The notes: a model not told the origin generated them from the sequence alone. DNA of 64,000 bases from Kibdelosporangium philippinense (GCF_021390435.2 NZ_JAJVCN010000001.1:2108001-2172000); one strand, 5' to 3'; shown: positions 7,118 to 17,329, counted from the stretch's first letter. Numbers and translations are program-made.

Positions 7118-10100
7118 ATGTCTGAACCGTCAGGTGACCAGAGCCATTTCGTTCCGGATGGGTGGCAGGGCCTACCGATCCTGATCGCGGGTGGGCCGTT
7201 GCCGCCTGGGCAGATCGAGCTGATGCGTGAGCAGGCTGTGGCGTATCGGGCTTACGCGCAGCGGGTTCTGAGCGCGGGCGAGGGTCTGCAGCGTCTGGTG
7301 GACGGGGTCGGGGACAGTGTCAGTCCCGAGGTGGCGGAGAAGTTCCGTGTGCATATGGCGGAGCTCAGTGATGGCCGGGGGCAGGCGCTCGCGGAGATCG
7401 CGAATTTGCAGGCGTGGAAGCTCGACGAGCAGGCCACCAATATCGACTCTGGCCGGTACGGGATTTATGTCCAGGTGGTCTGGACGGTGTCGGAGCTGGC
7501 GTATATCGCGGCGTCCATCTTTCTGTGGGCGACGTGGCCGTTTGTGTTCGCGCTCGGGCAGTTGATGGTGCGGCTGGTGCGGATGGGCATCAGCTACAAG
7601 ACGGCGGCGATTATTGCGGCGAGGATCGCGTGGGAGGGCGTTAAGAGGGGCGCTGACAACGTCGCGGTTACCGCGATGACTCAGGGTTTCGATGACTTTG
7701 TGAAGGTGGCGTCCAAGGGGCTGGGTGATATTCCGACGTCTGGGTTCGCCGTGCCGAAACTGATCAAGCAGATTCCGCCGGACAATTGGTGGTATACCGG
7801 TCGCCGGTTCGTCGATGAGGCGGCGGAGGAAGCGGGCGAGGAGTTCGCGCAGGGTGGTATTGCCGACAACTTGGCCGATCCGGGCCGGGTGGATCTCAAG
7901 AACTGGGGGACCGGGGCGGGTATCGGCGCTGTCGGTGGTGGGGCTGGTTCTGCGGCGGGTAGTGCTGGCCGTAAAGCGGGTCTGAAAGGGAGTCACAACA
8001 AGAACCGGGTCAACGGGATGCAGTCCGGGTGGGCGGGTGAGATCGCGGCCGGTGGTGCGGGGATGGCTGTTGGGGGTTCGCCGTTGGATATTGGTTTTGG
8101 TGTTGTGAACAGTACGTTCACTGACCCGGTGATGCATGAGGTGGAGACGAAGGCCCGCGAGGCCATCCACGAGCGGCAGAAGCAGGCGGGTTTGCACGGC
8201 GGGGAGGTGGTGCCGCCGCCCACATTGGCCAATCCGGACAGTCTGGTTGGCATGGGCGGCTCGGGCCCTGCGGGGCTGGTGGGTCCGGCTGGTGGTCCGC
8301 CGAATACGAGTGGTGGCGGCAACAATCAGCCGCTGGGCGGTGGTGCGTCCGGTAGGGGCGGCAACGGCCCGGTGGGGCCGGATGGCCAACTGGTCACGCC
8401 GCCGCCGGCACCGGGCACGGGCACGGTGGCGCCGTCGCCCGGCGCCGTGCCGACGCATCAGCCGCCGCTGTCCGGTGGTGGACATGGCCTGGTGGGGCCG
8501 GATGGCAGGCCGATCACGCCCCCACCCTCGCCAGGTTCAGGCCCGCTGGCGCCGCCCGCTCCCGGTGGCGGTCCGGTCGCGCCATCGGTCGGGCCGTCAG
8601 GAGGCACGAACGGACCGTCCGGGCCGAGTGCGCCGTCGGGTGGTCCCAGTGGTGTGGTCGGTGGGCCGGTCAGCGGGCCGGCCACCCTGTCGAGTGGTGG
8701 ACCCGGCGGCCCAGGTGGATCTAGTGGTGGCTCGGGTCCGGTTGGTCCTGCGGTGTCATCGGGTGGCCTGGGTGGGACGGTTGGCGCCGGTGAGCTGAGT
8801 GGTTCGTCGAGTGATCCCGGTGGGTCGCTGGGTGGGCCGAGTGTGGTCAACGGTGGTTCAGGTGGTGGGCCGGGTGTGGTCAGTGGTGGATCTGGCCCGG
8901 CGGTGAATGGTCCGGCGGTGAACGGCGGCCTGGATGGCGGCCCGGGTGGGCCGAGTGTCGTCAACGGTGGTCCTGGACCCGCGGTCAATGGCGGCCTGGA
9001 TGGTACGTCGGGCGGGCCTGGTTTGTCGGGCAACGGTCCGGCTGTGAACGGTGGTCCAGGCGGTGCGCCGGGTGGGCCGAGTGCGATCAGTGGTGGGTCT
9101 GGCCCGACGGTGAATGGTCCGGCGGTTGGTGGCTCTGGTGGCCTGGCTGGTGTGAACAGCGGGCCAGACACTGGTCCTACGGTGACATCCGGCGGGCCGG
9201 GTGTGGTCGATGGCTCAGTCAGCGGTCAAACGGTGAACAATGGCCCTGGCGCCGCCGCAAATGGTGCGCCCAACACGTCATCGAACGGTCCGGCAGTGAG
9301 CAGTGGACCGGCGGCTCCTACCGGGGCGTCGGTCAATGCGCCGGCCACGACAGGCGGAACCGGCTCGAACGCCGACGCGGCCAATGGGCCTGCGGGCCTC
9401 GACGGACTGGATTCCGGCAACGGTACCGCGGTGTCCTCGGGTCCGCAGGCCGCAGTGAACGGCGGTCCGAACGCGACGATCAGCGGCCCGAGCACCAGCC
9501 CTCCGACGACATCGGCCGCGGGGCCGAACGCCGCCAGCGTCGCGCAACCGTCCGGCGGAGCGGCGACGCACGCGGGCAACAACGCTCCGGCGGTCGCGAG
9601 TGCTGGCCAGAACACGCCAGCCGATTTTGGTCCCACGGCGTCCCAGAACGGCCTGACGATGGGCCACGGCGGCCTCCCAGGTCTTGAGACGACGTTGGTG
9701 GGCGACAAGCTGCCCGCCACCGAAACGGATCTCGGCTGGGACGACGACGCCGCAACCCTTTACAGCGGCGACGAAGCGTCCGATGTGGACATCAAGGTCG
9801 GCGTGGACCAGGACGCTACGAATCAGCAGGATGACGACGACGCGGAAACGCGGACGCTGGTCGGGGATCCCGCGCCGAAGGGCCAAGACTCGAAAGCCGG
9901 GCTCACGAGCGCGCTCGGTGTGCTGGGGCAGTTGCTCGGCAACCGGCCGGGGAACAAGCTGTCGTCCGAGCAGACCTTCGACATCCCACCGGTTCAGGTG
10001 TACGCGGCCAAGGCGGAGTACGGCACAGAATCCGACCCGGATCAGAAAGACCTTACGCCGGCACAGCAGTACGTGCGGCAGATCCGGGAACGGTCCAGCA

Positions 10101-13100
10101 CTGGAACACCCGGGCCCAGCACGGCCGAGTCCGATGTGGTCGAGTCCGATGTGGCCATTGGCGATCCGGTGCGGGAAGAGCTCATCCGCACTGCCGAGCG
10201 ACTGTTCGGCAAGCGGCGTGAAGAGGATGTCGACGAGCTGTTGCGCCAGGCAGACGAGATCATGCTGCGGGCCGACTTCAAACCACCGCCGCACTTCCAG
10301 ATCGATCTCGACCCGGAGCAGGCCGAGCAACTCGACGAGCGGAACAAGATCCGCCTGCAGGTGGCCTACCGGCTGTACCAGTTGCAGCAGGACCGGAATT
10401 CCATCCTGAGTCCCGCGCAGGAGCTGGCTGTCCGGTTGCGCTTGGAGTCCAGCCTGCCGCGGCCGGTGTTTCCCGCGGGAGCCGGACCACGTCGGCAAAA
10501 GCAGGTTGGCCCGGACGGCATGAGTTCGCTTTCCGTGTCCGGCCAGCGCAGCACTCGGTCGTCGCGGAGTGGCGACGACAGCATGAGTCTGCCTGTCGTT
10601 GTCGAGCCGAGCAGTGCGGGCGGCACCCCGGGGCCGGAGGGCAGCCACGCGGCTGTGACGCCGCTTTTCGGAACTGAGCCGGGAAGCGGGACTCCCACCT
10701 CGGCGCAGCCGAGCAGGGGGAGCACCCGGGAGCCGCGTTACGCGTTGCCTACTGGTCGTGCGGCTAGCACGCAGCCGCAGACGTCCTCTACTTCGGGACC
10801 TGTTATCGCCGCGCGGCAGGAACGGAACTGGACTCCCGTTCCCAGGGATCGCACGCCGCGTCAGGCGGACACAACGTGGCTGCATCAGCATTACGCCCTG
10901 CCTAGCGGGGCAGCGCCCGTCAACCAGCCGCTGCCGATCGCGCCTGTACCAGTGCAGGCCCCGGCGCCTCCGCCGATCCCGCCGCAGCCGGTTCAGGCTA
11001 CGGCTCCGCCCCCACCTCTCCGTCCGGATCAGCGGATCACCGGCGAAGCCAGCGGTCAGTCGTATCGAGTCATCTACGGAAGCGATGCCAACAGGAGGTG
11101 GAACGCGCGCGGAATCTTTTGGGCAATGCCCCCGGGCACGGACGTCCAACTGCCGGAGGCGGCCCAGCGAGAACTGTTCGACATTCTCGCGTATCCCGAC
11201 AACCGCGACGCCAAGATCGGCGCGGTCTGGGACTACGTCAACAAAACGTGGAATCGGAAGCTCAGCGGTCGGGCCATCAGGGGTCTCTATCTCCTCTACC
11301 ATTCGGACCATGAAACTCAGCTGAGGCGACAACGGTGGACCCAGCCGCAGCCGCCGCCGCAGCCGCCGCAGCAGCCGCTGCCGCAGCAGCAGCCGCTGCC
11401 GCCGCAGCAGCCGCCGCCGCAGCAGCCGCTGCCGCCGCAGCAGCCGCCGCCGCAGCAGCGCTGCCGCCAGCAGCCGCCGCCGCAGCAGCCGCCGCCGCCG
11501 CCGCCGCAGCCGCCGCCGCAGCCGCCGCCGCAGCAGCCGCCGCCGCAGCAGCAGCCGCCGCAGCAGCAGCCGCCGCCGCATGACCCTCGAACGAATCCGC
11601 CGGAGCTGTGGGCGGGCCAGAGTTCGTCCGCCGTTTCAGAGGTACCAGCCGCGGCACATGCCGAGACGGAGCGTGCCCCGGTCCTGCTCGTGCTGCGCGA
11701 CGTGGTGCCCGAGGTGGGCAGGGTCACAGTCGGGCCGATCCAAATCCAGCTTGGCGTGCACTTGGGCGGTACCCCGATCACTCTCCACATCGCAACAGAC
11801 CACGTGCGTGTCCAGAGCGACGACGGACGGATCGATAAGACCGTGGTGTGGCGACTGAACCGCGAGGACCTCGAAACTTACGCCCGTCGTACCAACCGTG
11901 AGATCGTTTCCTCGGACTTTCCCGACAGGCGTGGAGTGATCCGCGTGCGTGGAGTGAACCGCGTGGCGTGGCGACTGAACCGCGAGGACCTCGAAACTTA
12001 CGCCCGTCGTACCAACCGTGAGATCGTTTCCTCGGACTTTCCCGACAGGCGTGGCGAACCTGCCGCGACCGTGTCGGGCACGGACGCGATGGACGTCGAC
12101 GTTCCCGAGGTTTCGCCTGCCCCGGGATCAAGCCGGGATCCAAGTGGTACGGGGACTGGACCGCGCCGCCAGGATCGGACCGCGCCGAACACCGCACGGT
12201 CCGGTGCTGGCTCGACTGGCAACACGCAGCAGGGCCGTGCCCCTCAGACCTCTGGTTGGACCGGGCCGCGCGCTCCCAGGAGGACTGACGCACTCACCGC
12301 GGAGATGCGCAGGACGGTGCCAAGCTCTGGTGCTGTCAACATCCGCGGGCAGCGAATCGTCGTCGGCGAACGTGTGGGTGGCAAGCGTGTCACGATCCGG
12401 ATGACCACAGATCGCGTGGAGGTTCTGACCAGCGACGGCAACGTCGTCGCGACTGAGCAGTCATCGTTGTCGGCCAACGACCTGAAAGTGCTCGCGCGTA
12501 AGGGCAGAGCACGGGTGCTGCTGACGCAGCGCCAGCGTGCGTCCGTTGACCACGCTGGCATCGTTCCCAGCGATGCTCAGGTCAGTGAGGCCGACGACCA
12601 TGCGCCTCCGGCCAAGCGTGCCGCCACCTCGACGAGCGCAGACCGGAAGCGAAAGTCAACGGGGACGCGGCAACCACGGGTGGAGGAGGACGCCGACAAT
12701 GGTGACGGGTTCCTGGAGGCGTTCGTGAAAGCTGCTCCGCTGCGTAACCAATCCGGGAGGACAAGGCCGGTGAAGGTCGTGCGGGATAGGATCGCCGAAC
12801 TGCTGGAAGCGGATCTGGATCCGGATCCGGGCGAGTCCCAGGAGGTGTGGCCGCACCTGTCGGCGGCGTTGCAGGTGGAGAAGCTGACACCGGAGCAAGT
12901 TGTCGAACTCATCCGCGACGGGCGGCCCATGAGCAGCAATCTGCTGGCCGCCGCGACCGCGCTGGCGTTCGATACTGCTTTGTGGATTTACCCGCGTTCC
13001 GCGGTACCGTACCGGTTCCGGGCGCGCCATCCTCGTCCGGTAAGGAGCACCCACCTCGTTCACCATGAGCTCGCGCCGGGCGTCGATCTCTGGGTCGCCG

Positions 13101-16100
13101 CGGAGCCTGATCTCCCGGCCTTGCTTCGTTCTCGCGACATACCTTTCGAGGAGACAGAACTCCCCGCTATTCAGGCTGAGGTGGAGCGCGTCGCCAACCG
13201 CCTGCCTGGGCATCCGGTCAGTCACGCGGCGATGGTCGTGTTCGGCAGGCGTTTTGTTGAAAAAATCTTCACTGATGCGCATCACCCTGTACCGACGACG
13301 CAGGAGATTCTCCGAGCGCTGCACGAGTTGAAGCCGGAGATGTTCACCCCAGGCCCGTTCACAGAGCAAGATCCCGGGTTGGCGGACAGGGTGGCACGCA
13401 TTATCCACCGGAACCGTGAACGGCGCCTCGTGCGTGAGCAGGCCCGTCACGCGGAAGACGCGTTGGCGAAGCACCCGGATACCCGCGACTCGCTGATCCA
13501 GCAGGCTGACGTGATCCTGCTCCGAGAACTGCAGGCACCGCCAATCCGTCATCCGGAGAACTCGCCGGCGGAGGAAGAGCGGTTGTTGCTCCAGGAGCAG
13601 ATGCGTTGGGTCATCGCCGGTGAGCTGGGCGTGAAGGGCGAACCGGCAGCCGTCAGCCTGGCTCGGCGGCTGGGTCATCGATTCGACTTGAGGCGAGCGT
13701 CGTCCTGGTCGGATTCCCAGGCCGGGGCGTCGGTCGCTGATCGTGGATCGATGGACATAGATCCGGGGCGAGGTGCCACGGCCAGGAGTGAGCCGGTCAG
13801 GAGCCAATCGGTCCGGAGTCAGTCAGTCAGAAGCGACTCCGCCTCGGTGGACATGGATAACACCCGCCCTCTGACACATGATCAGGAGAAGGCGCTTGAG
13901 CAAGCGGGTTTTGATCCGCGCGCCGTCGACCTGGAACCGGAAGGCGTGCGACAGGAATTCGCGGACGCGCTCGTGGTCGCTCTGCAACTCACAAACCGGC
14001 ACGGAGAGCGGAGGACGGCGACGGAGATCCGGGAGCGGATCGCCGACGTACTGGGGCAGAACCAGGACGCTCGGCACTGGACTGACCTCGACAACTTCGG
14101 GCAACACAAGCACCTGACCCGTGAACAGATCATCAACCGCATCCTCAATCCAACACCCGGCAGCAGGACGGACAACATCCTGCTCAGGATCGGCGCCGCG
14201 ACGGTGTTCAACACCACTATCTGGGTCTATCCGCTCTCCGGCGATCCAGTGCAGTTCGTGTCACCCGACTGGACTCCGCAGACGAGTGTCCACATTGTCG
14301 AGGTGGAGCTCGAGTCGGGCCGTGATCATTGGGTCCTCGCCTGGCAGGTGGACATGACGACATTGCTCCGTTCCCGTGGAATGGTCAAAGAAGGCACGGA
14401 CGAGCGTACGTCCGCCACTGAGGAATACCGCGCGCTGACCGAAGTTCCGACGGGCAACGAATTCAGCCATATCGCGGCGATCCTCTTCGGCAGGCGCTAT
14501 GTCGACCCGATCCTCGATTCACTGGGCGAACCGAGGGCGACCACCGGCGAGATCCTCTTCGGACTGGAGGCGCTGCGACCCGAGGCGTTCGCTCCTGGCC
14601 CTTACTTCCGCAACCAGCCACCCCCTGTCGTCGGCGTGCCGACGCAGTTGGCGGACCGCATCCGTGCCGCGCGCCTGAAGCGGCCAGCGCAGTCGTCCTC
14701 GTCGAGCAGCAGCAGCGGTTCCTCGCGCATGGACGTCGACTCGTCGAGGGGATCGGTCAGCTCCTCTGGCGCGCCGCGGGAAGATCGGGCCTCGTCCGTG
14801 CGGTCGTACGGTCGCGGTGCGTCCGTGCAGCCGGACGCGAACATCTCGCAGGAGCGAGCCGCTGATGGGGTTTCTCAGTCGCAGCCTGGTTCCAACAGGC
14901 ACTTGGAGTCGTCGGTGTGGCCCAACCTGACGGACGCGCAGTGGGCGGCCATCGAGCGAGACCACCTTGTCGCACACAACGTCCAAGGCGATGGCGACTG
15001 TTTCATGAGCGCGCTGATCGTGTCAGCTGACTTGCCGTTCACTCAGCAGCAGGTTCGCGAGCGTCTCGCGGACACGCTGGAAGAGCATCTGAACATGTCG
15101 CATAGCCCGTTGATCGCCCATCTCAGCGCCACTTTGGAGGATCTCGTGCGCCAGCGCGCGATCACCGGCCCCTGGGACGCGGTCGATCAGCTTCGCGAGA
15201 ACACCGTATGGAACAACGGGCGGATGACCTGGCAGAACACCGGAGACCTGGCTCCAGCCCTCGCCGCGGAGGCATTCCAGCTCAACCTCCGGATGTACTG
15301 GGCCACAGGCCGGACCATGGACTTCGCGCCAGCCTATGGTGCCATCAATCCTGGGGAGGCGGTCGGTCTCCTGCACACCAACCACGACCACCCAGGGGCG
15401 GAACACTGGGTGGCGACCAAGCCGGCACCCGCGCCCATCAGTGGGGGTGACCTGACCTCCAGCCGTGGTATCGCAGGCTCGGACCGCTCGTGGAGTGAGG
15501 ATCCGGTGGTCTTCCTCAGGCGGTTGCTGGACCAAGCGGCTCTTCAGGAGCCAATAGACGTGGACCAGGCGGTTGCCACCGCGCGCTCGGAACGTGCGAC
15601 GAGCATCGCTATCTCAGAGCGCCGGCTCCAGGACACAATGGACGAATTGATCAATCCCGATGCGTTCGGACCGGCCGAATCCGCTGGACAAACACCACGC
15701 TCGGTGGCCGACACCGGTCATGACCACGCTACCCAGACGTCATACGACATGACTCCGTCGCGGGGGCGCCACCTGCGGGCCTTCGACGAGCAGCGGGTGA
15801 GCGCACGCCAGCCCCTCGAAGAACACTTCAACGTCACGTTCCGCGACGACAACCCCGGGGACGGTACGCAGGATTCCGGCGATATCGCGTACATCGCCAC
15901 CGAGTGGGAAGTCAAGTGGATTCTTCCGGTACTGCTTGGTGAGTTGACGGCGAAACAGCTGGCGTCCAGCTCGAATCGCTGGCTCAGAACGGTCGAGCGT
16001 GTGCTCGATGCGTATGAACGGGGCAACTCGCCGATCGCAACCCGGGACGGGAGAGTGATTCCGCGCGCTCAGTCGGGGACAGTCGACCCGGCGCACGTGC

Positions 16101-16945
16101 TGGGTCCCGACGCCGTGAAACAGGGACGTGCGCTGGAGATCAGCGACGATCAGCTGGTGGCAGTCCTCCGGAAGTGGTGGAGTGCCGAGGGGCGCGTCAC
16201 CCGCAGCACGAAGAATTCGTTGACCGTGGACCTGCCCGACGGAGGCAAGTACACCACGCAGCCCATGAGAATCGTCAACAGTTACGTTGACGAGAACAAG
16301 GTCTTCGTCCGGCCGATCCCGGCATCCCCGGAGCTCCGGAAGCTGCTCGAGGACGATCTCGGTGTCAAATTTCCCGAGGACGCCAGCACGGACGAGCGGA
16401 CGCCGGTCCCGCAGGTGATTCCCCTGCCGAGCCAGTCGCAGGAGCCGGCCACCGATGAGGACCGCCGTTCATCCCAATCAGTGTCTTCCAGGACGTGGGC
16501 CCGGGCGCAGTCCGCATTCGTCCCCGAACTCAACCGCGTTCTCGCTGGGCAACGTGAACTCGCGGCGTCGGTGGCGGAGATCAGCCAGGCGCGAAGCTCC
16601 TTTGGTCCACTGGCGACTCCGAGCGTGCTCGATGTGGCGGGCAGGATCCAGACGATGCGAGAGCAACAGAGGTGGCAGCAGCGAATCGAGGGTGCACGGG
16701 CTGTGGTGACTCCGCTGAACCGGAATCAAGCCGCGTATCTGCGGGCAGAAGCGCTACGCATCCTCTTGGCCGAGGGATATGTGCCACCGCCGCTGGCCAG
16801 TGCTTCACCGGAGCAACGGGCAGCGATGCAAGAGATTGACAACAACGTTCAAATGGTGGTCGGCGCCGAACTGGCGCGTACGAACAACGAGGCCGCGGCC
16901 AGCACCGTTGCCCAGGAGCTCATTGAGCGGTTCAACCTGAGATGA
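7118..16945 (+). CDS. Giant WXG100-like/OTU-domain polymorphic toxin-like protein
   Basis: An intact gene for about 3,275 residues, probably exported by type VII secretion or acting as a polymorphic toxin. Order of parts: residues 1-120, helical WXG100-like/CpnT-N-like region; about 120-150, hydrophobic segment; about 210-260, conserved EEAGEEFAQGGI; 366-860, Gly/Pro/Ser/Asn/Val repeats; 1407-1490, Pro/Gln tract; 1577-1645, duplicated 29-residue block. Three OTU-like units follow (about 1858-2005, 2251-2418, 2605-2771). Only the third has the OTU signature QGDGDCFMSAL (Cys2628) with EHWVA (His2763); the others lack the Cys. The last 400 residues are unrecognised. ATG 7118 is preferred over GTG 7103 because it gives MSEPSGDQS. 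No immunity gene is evident. The domain calls come from pattern recognition. Confidence 0.75.
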   Translation: MSEPSGDQSHFVPDGWQGLPILIAGGPLPPGQIELMREQAVAYRAYAQRVLSAGEGLQRLVDGVGDSVSPEVAEKFRVHMAELSDGRGQALAEIANLQAWKLDEQATNIDSGRYGIYVQVVWTVSELAYIAASIFLWATWPFVFALGQLMVRLVRMGISYKTAAIIAARIAWEGVKRGADNVAVTAMTQGFDDFVKVASKGLGDIPTSGFAVPKLIKQIPPDNWWYTGRRFVDEAAEEAGEEFAQGGIADNLADPGRVDLKNWGTGAGIGAVGGGAGSAAGSAGRKAGLKGSHNKNRVNGMQSGWAGEIAAGGAGMAVGGSPLDIGFGVVNSTFTDPVMHEVETKAREAIHERQKQAGLHGGEVVPPPTLANPDSLVGMGGSGPAGLVGPAGGPPNTSGGGNNQPLGGGASGRGGNGPVGPDGQLVTPPPAPGTGTVAPSPGAVPTHQPPLSGGGHGLVGPDGRPITPPPSPGSGPLAPPAPGGGPVAPSVGPSGGTNGPSGPSAPSGGPSGVVGGPVSGPATLSSGGPGGPGGSSGGSGPVGPAVSSGGLGGTVGAGELSGSSSDPGGSLGGPSVVNGGSGGGPGVVSGGSGPAVNGPAVNGGLDGGPGGPSVVNGGPGPAVNGGLDGTSGGPGLSGNGPAVNGGPGGAPGGPSAISGGSGPTVNGPAVGGSGGLAGVNSGPDTGPTVTSGGPGVVDGSVSGQTVNNGPGAAANGAPNTSSNGPAVSSGPAAPTGASVNAPATTGGTGSNADAANGPAGLDGLDSGNGTAVSSGPQAAVNGGPNATISGPSTSPPTTSAAGPNAASVAQPSGGAATHAGNNAPAVASAGQNTPADFGPTASQNGLTMGHGGLPGLETTLVGDKLPATETDLGWDDDAATLYSGDEASDVDIKVGVDQDATNQQDDDDAETRTLVGDPAPKGQDSKAGLTSALGVLGQLLGNRPGNKLSSEQTFDIPPVQVYAAKAEYGTESDPDQKDLTPAQQYVRQIRERSSTGTPGPSTAESDVVESDVAIGDPVREELIRTAERLFGKRREEDVDELLRQADEIMLRADFKPPPHFQIDLDPEQAEQLDERNKIRLQVAYRLYQLQQDRNSILSPAQELAVRLRLESSLPRPVFPAGAGPRRQKQVGPDGMSSLSVSGQRSTRSSRSGDDSMSLPVVVEPSSAGGTPGPEGSHAAVTPLFGTEPGSGTPTSAQPSRGSTREPRYALPTGRAASTQPQTSSTSGPVIAARQERNWTPVPRDRTPRQADTTWLHQHYALPSGAAPVNQPLPIAPVPVQAPAPPPIPPQPVQATAPPPPLRPDQRITGEASGQSYRVIYGSDANRRWNARGIFWAMPPGTDVQLPEAAQRELFDILAYPDNRDAKIGAVWDYVNKTWNRKLSGRAIRGLYLLYHSDHETQLRRQRWTQPQPPPQPPQQPLPQQQPLPPQQPPPQQPLPPQQPPPQQRCRQQPPPQQPPPPPPQPPPQPPPQQPPPQQQPPQQQPPPHDPRTNPPELWAGQSSSAVSEVPAAAHAETERAPVLLVLRDVVPEVGRVTVGPIQIQLGVHLGGTPITLHIATDHVRVQSDDGRIDKTVVWRLNREDLETYARRTNREIVSSDFPDRRGVIRVRGVNRVAWRLNREDLETYARRTNREIVSSDFPDRRGEPAATVSGTDAMDVDVPEVSPAPGSSRDPSGTGTGPRRQDRTAPNTARSGAGSTGNTQQGRAPQTSGWTGPRAPRRTDALTAEMRRTVPSSGAVNIRGQRIVVGERVGGKRVTIRMTTDRVEVLTSDGNVVATEQSSLSANDLKVLARKGRARVLLTQRQRASVDHAGIVPSDAQVSEADDHAPPAKRAATSTSADRKRKSTGTRQPRVEEDADNGDGFLEAFVKAAPLRNQSGRTRPVKVVRDRIAELLEADLDPDPGESQEVWPHLSAALQVEKLTPEQVVELIRDGRPMSSNLLAAATALAFDTALWIYPRSAVPYRFRARHPRPVRSTHLVHHELAPGVDLWVAAEPDLPALLRSRDIPFEETELPAIQAEVERVANRLPGHPVSHAAMVVFGRRFVEKIFTDAHHPVPTTQEILRALHELKPEMFTPGPFTEQDPGLADRVARIIHRNRERRLVREQARHAEDALAKHPDTRDSLIQQADVILLRELQAPPIRHPENSPAEEERLLLQEQMRWVIAGELGVKGEPAAVSLARRLGHRFDLRRASSWSDSQAGASVADRGSMDIDPGRGATARSEPVRSQSVRSQSVRSDSASVDMDNTRPLTHDQEKALEQAGFDPRAVDLEPEGVRQEFADALVVALQLTNRHGERRTATEIRERIADVLGQNQDARHWTDLDNFGQHKHLTREQIINRILNPTPGSRTDNILLRIGAATVFNTTIWVYPLSGDPVQFVSPDWTPQTSVHIVEVELESGRDHWVLAWQVDMTTLLRSRGMVKEGTDERTSATEEYRALTEVPTGNEFSHIAAILFGRRYVDPILDSLGEPRATTGEILFGLEALRPEAFAPGPYFRNQPPPVVGVPTQLADRIRAARLKRPAQSSSSSSSSGSSRMDVDSSRGSVSSSGAPREDRASSVRSYGRGASVQPDANISQERAADGVSQSQPGSNRHLESSVWPNLTDAQWAAIERDHLVAHNVQGDGDCFMSALIVSADLPFTQQQVRERLADTLEEHLNMSHSPLIAHLSATLEDLVRQRAITGPWDAVDQLRENTVWNNGRMTWQNTGDLAPALAAEAFQLNLRMYWATGRTMDFAPAYGAINPGEAVGLLHTNHDHPGAEHWVATKPAPAPISGGDLTSSRGIAGSDRSWSEDPVVFLRRLLDQAALQEPIDVDQAVATARSERATSIAISERRLQDTMDELINPDAFGPAESAGQTPRSVADTGHDHATQTSYDMTPSRGRHLRAFDEQRVSARQPLEEHFNVTFRDDNPGDGTQDSGDIAYIATEWEVKWILPVLLGELTAKQLASSSNRWLRTVERVLDAYERGNSPIATRDGRVIPRAQSGTVDPAHVLGPDAVKQGRALEISDDQLVAVLRKWWSAEGRVTRSTKNSLTVDLPDGGKYTTQPMRIVNSYVDENKVFVRPIPASPELRKLLEDDLGVKFPEDASTDERTPVPQVIPLPSQSQEPATDEDRRSSQSVSSRTWARAQSAFVPELNRVLAGQRELAASVAEISQARSSFGPLATPSVLDVAGRIQTMREQQRWQQRIEGARAVVTPLNRNQAAYLRAEALRILLAEGYVPPPLASASPEQRAAMQEIDNNVQMVVGAELARTNNEAAASTVAQELIERFNLR
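8215..9700 (+). repeat. Degenerate coding repeats, Gly/Pro/Val/Asn-rich linker
   Basis: Within the giant gene, short peptide units such as GGPSVVNGG and GPAVNGG recur many times with small variations (for example 8,840-9,160). The DNA is correspondingly repetitive and very GC-rich. It probably forms an extended flexible stalk. Confidence 0.8.
11338..11590 (+). repeat. CCG/CAG trinucleotide tract encoding poly-Pro/Gln
   Basis: About 84 codons are almost only Pro (CCG) and Gln (CAG), interrupted by a single RCR segment near 11,460. Because the tract is a near-pure triplet repeat it stays open in several frames on both strands, which creates spurious poly-Ala and poly-Gly frames. Confidence 0.9.
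11848..12054 (+). repeat. 87-bp perfect duplication, 120-bp period
   Basis: Bases 11848-11934 recur identically at 11968-12054. The offset of 120 bp keeps frame, so the giant protein contains the same 29-residue block twice (beginning with WRLNREDLETYARR). Confidence 0.95.
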
Positions 16946-16980
16946 CTCGCGCCCCGACGATTACAAGGAAGAGATTTCTG

Positions 16981-17235
16981 ATGGTGGGTGAGGCCGAGAA
17001 CGCCCGGAAGACCAACGAGAACTGGGCGCTGCTGGGTGGATCCGGTGTGGAAGGCGGAATCGCCGGACGACGGGCCGCCTGCCGAGGTGATGGTGGGTGG
17101 CTGGCTGCACGACAACGGGGAGCTGAGGCGGTTCACGCCCAATCCGGGCTACGAGCCCGCGACCGAGGGGGAGTGACGGATCCGACCGACGCGGTGATCC
17201 AGTTGGTGGCACAGCGCATTGGCCCAGTTGGTTGA
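16981..17235 (+). pseudogene. Type VII secretion system-associated protein gene, frameshifted
   Basis: Protein-like sequence is spread over two frames just after the giant gene. ATG 16981 gives MVGEAENARKTNENWALL. The next frame gives VDPVWKAESPDDGPPAEVMVGGW and ELRRFTPNPGYEP, ending at the TGA 17174-17176. The first frame then resumes with TDPTDAVIQLVAQ to the TGA at 17233-17235. The order VDP...VGGW...PNPGY...PTDAVxxLVA is that of small actinobacterial 'type VII secretion system-associated' proteins encoded beside WXG100-like toxins. Two frame changes are needed to read it, so it is called a pseudogene. A further open stretch (17219-17326, AQLVEDTADKLDAIRRNAETT) may be the rest of it or another small helical protein. 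Confidence 0.5.
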
Positions 17236-17329
17236 GGACACAGCTGACAAACTCGACGCCATCCGGCGCAATGCCGAGACGACCGAGCAGAACGCGATCA
17301 TCATCGCCACGAGCCTGAGTAGCTGAAGC

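Noticed and set aside
8830..9160. Possible CRISPR-like array in the repetitive stretch
   Set aside because: The repeats are short, variable and in frame, encoding GGPS/VNGG peptides; there are no constant-length spacers.
9278..11581. 767-codon minus-strand frame inside the giant toxin-like gene
   Set aside because: Arg-rich antisense reading of the repeat region; starts within the CCG/CAG tract.
11335..11583. Poly-alanine frame
   Set aside because: Produced by reading the CCG/CAG triplet tract in another frame; no start signal of its own.
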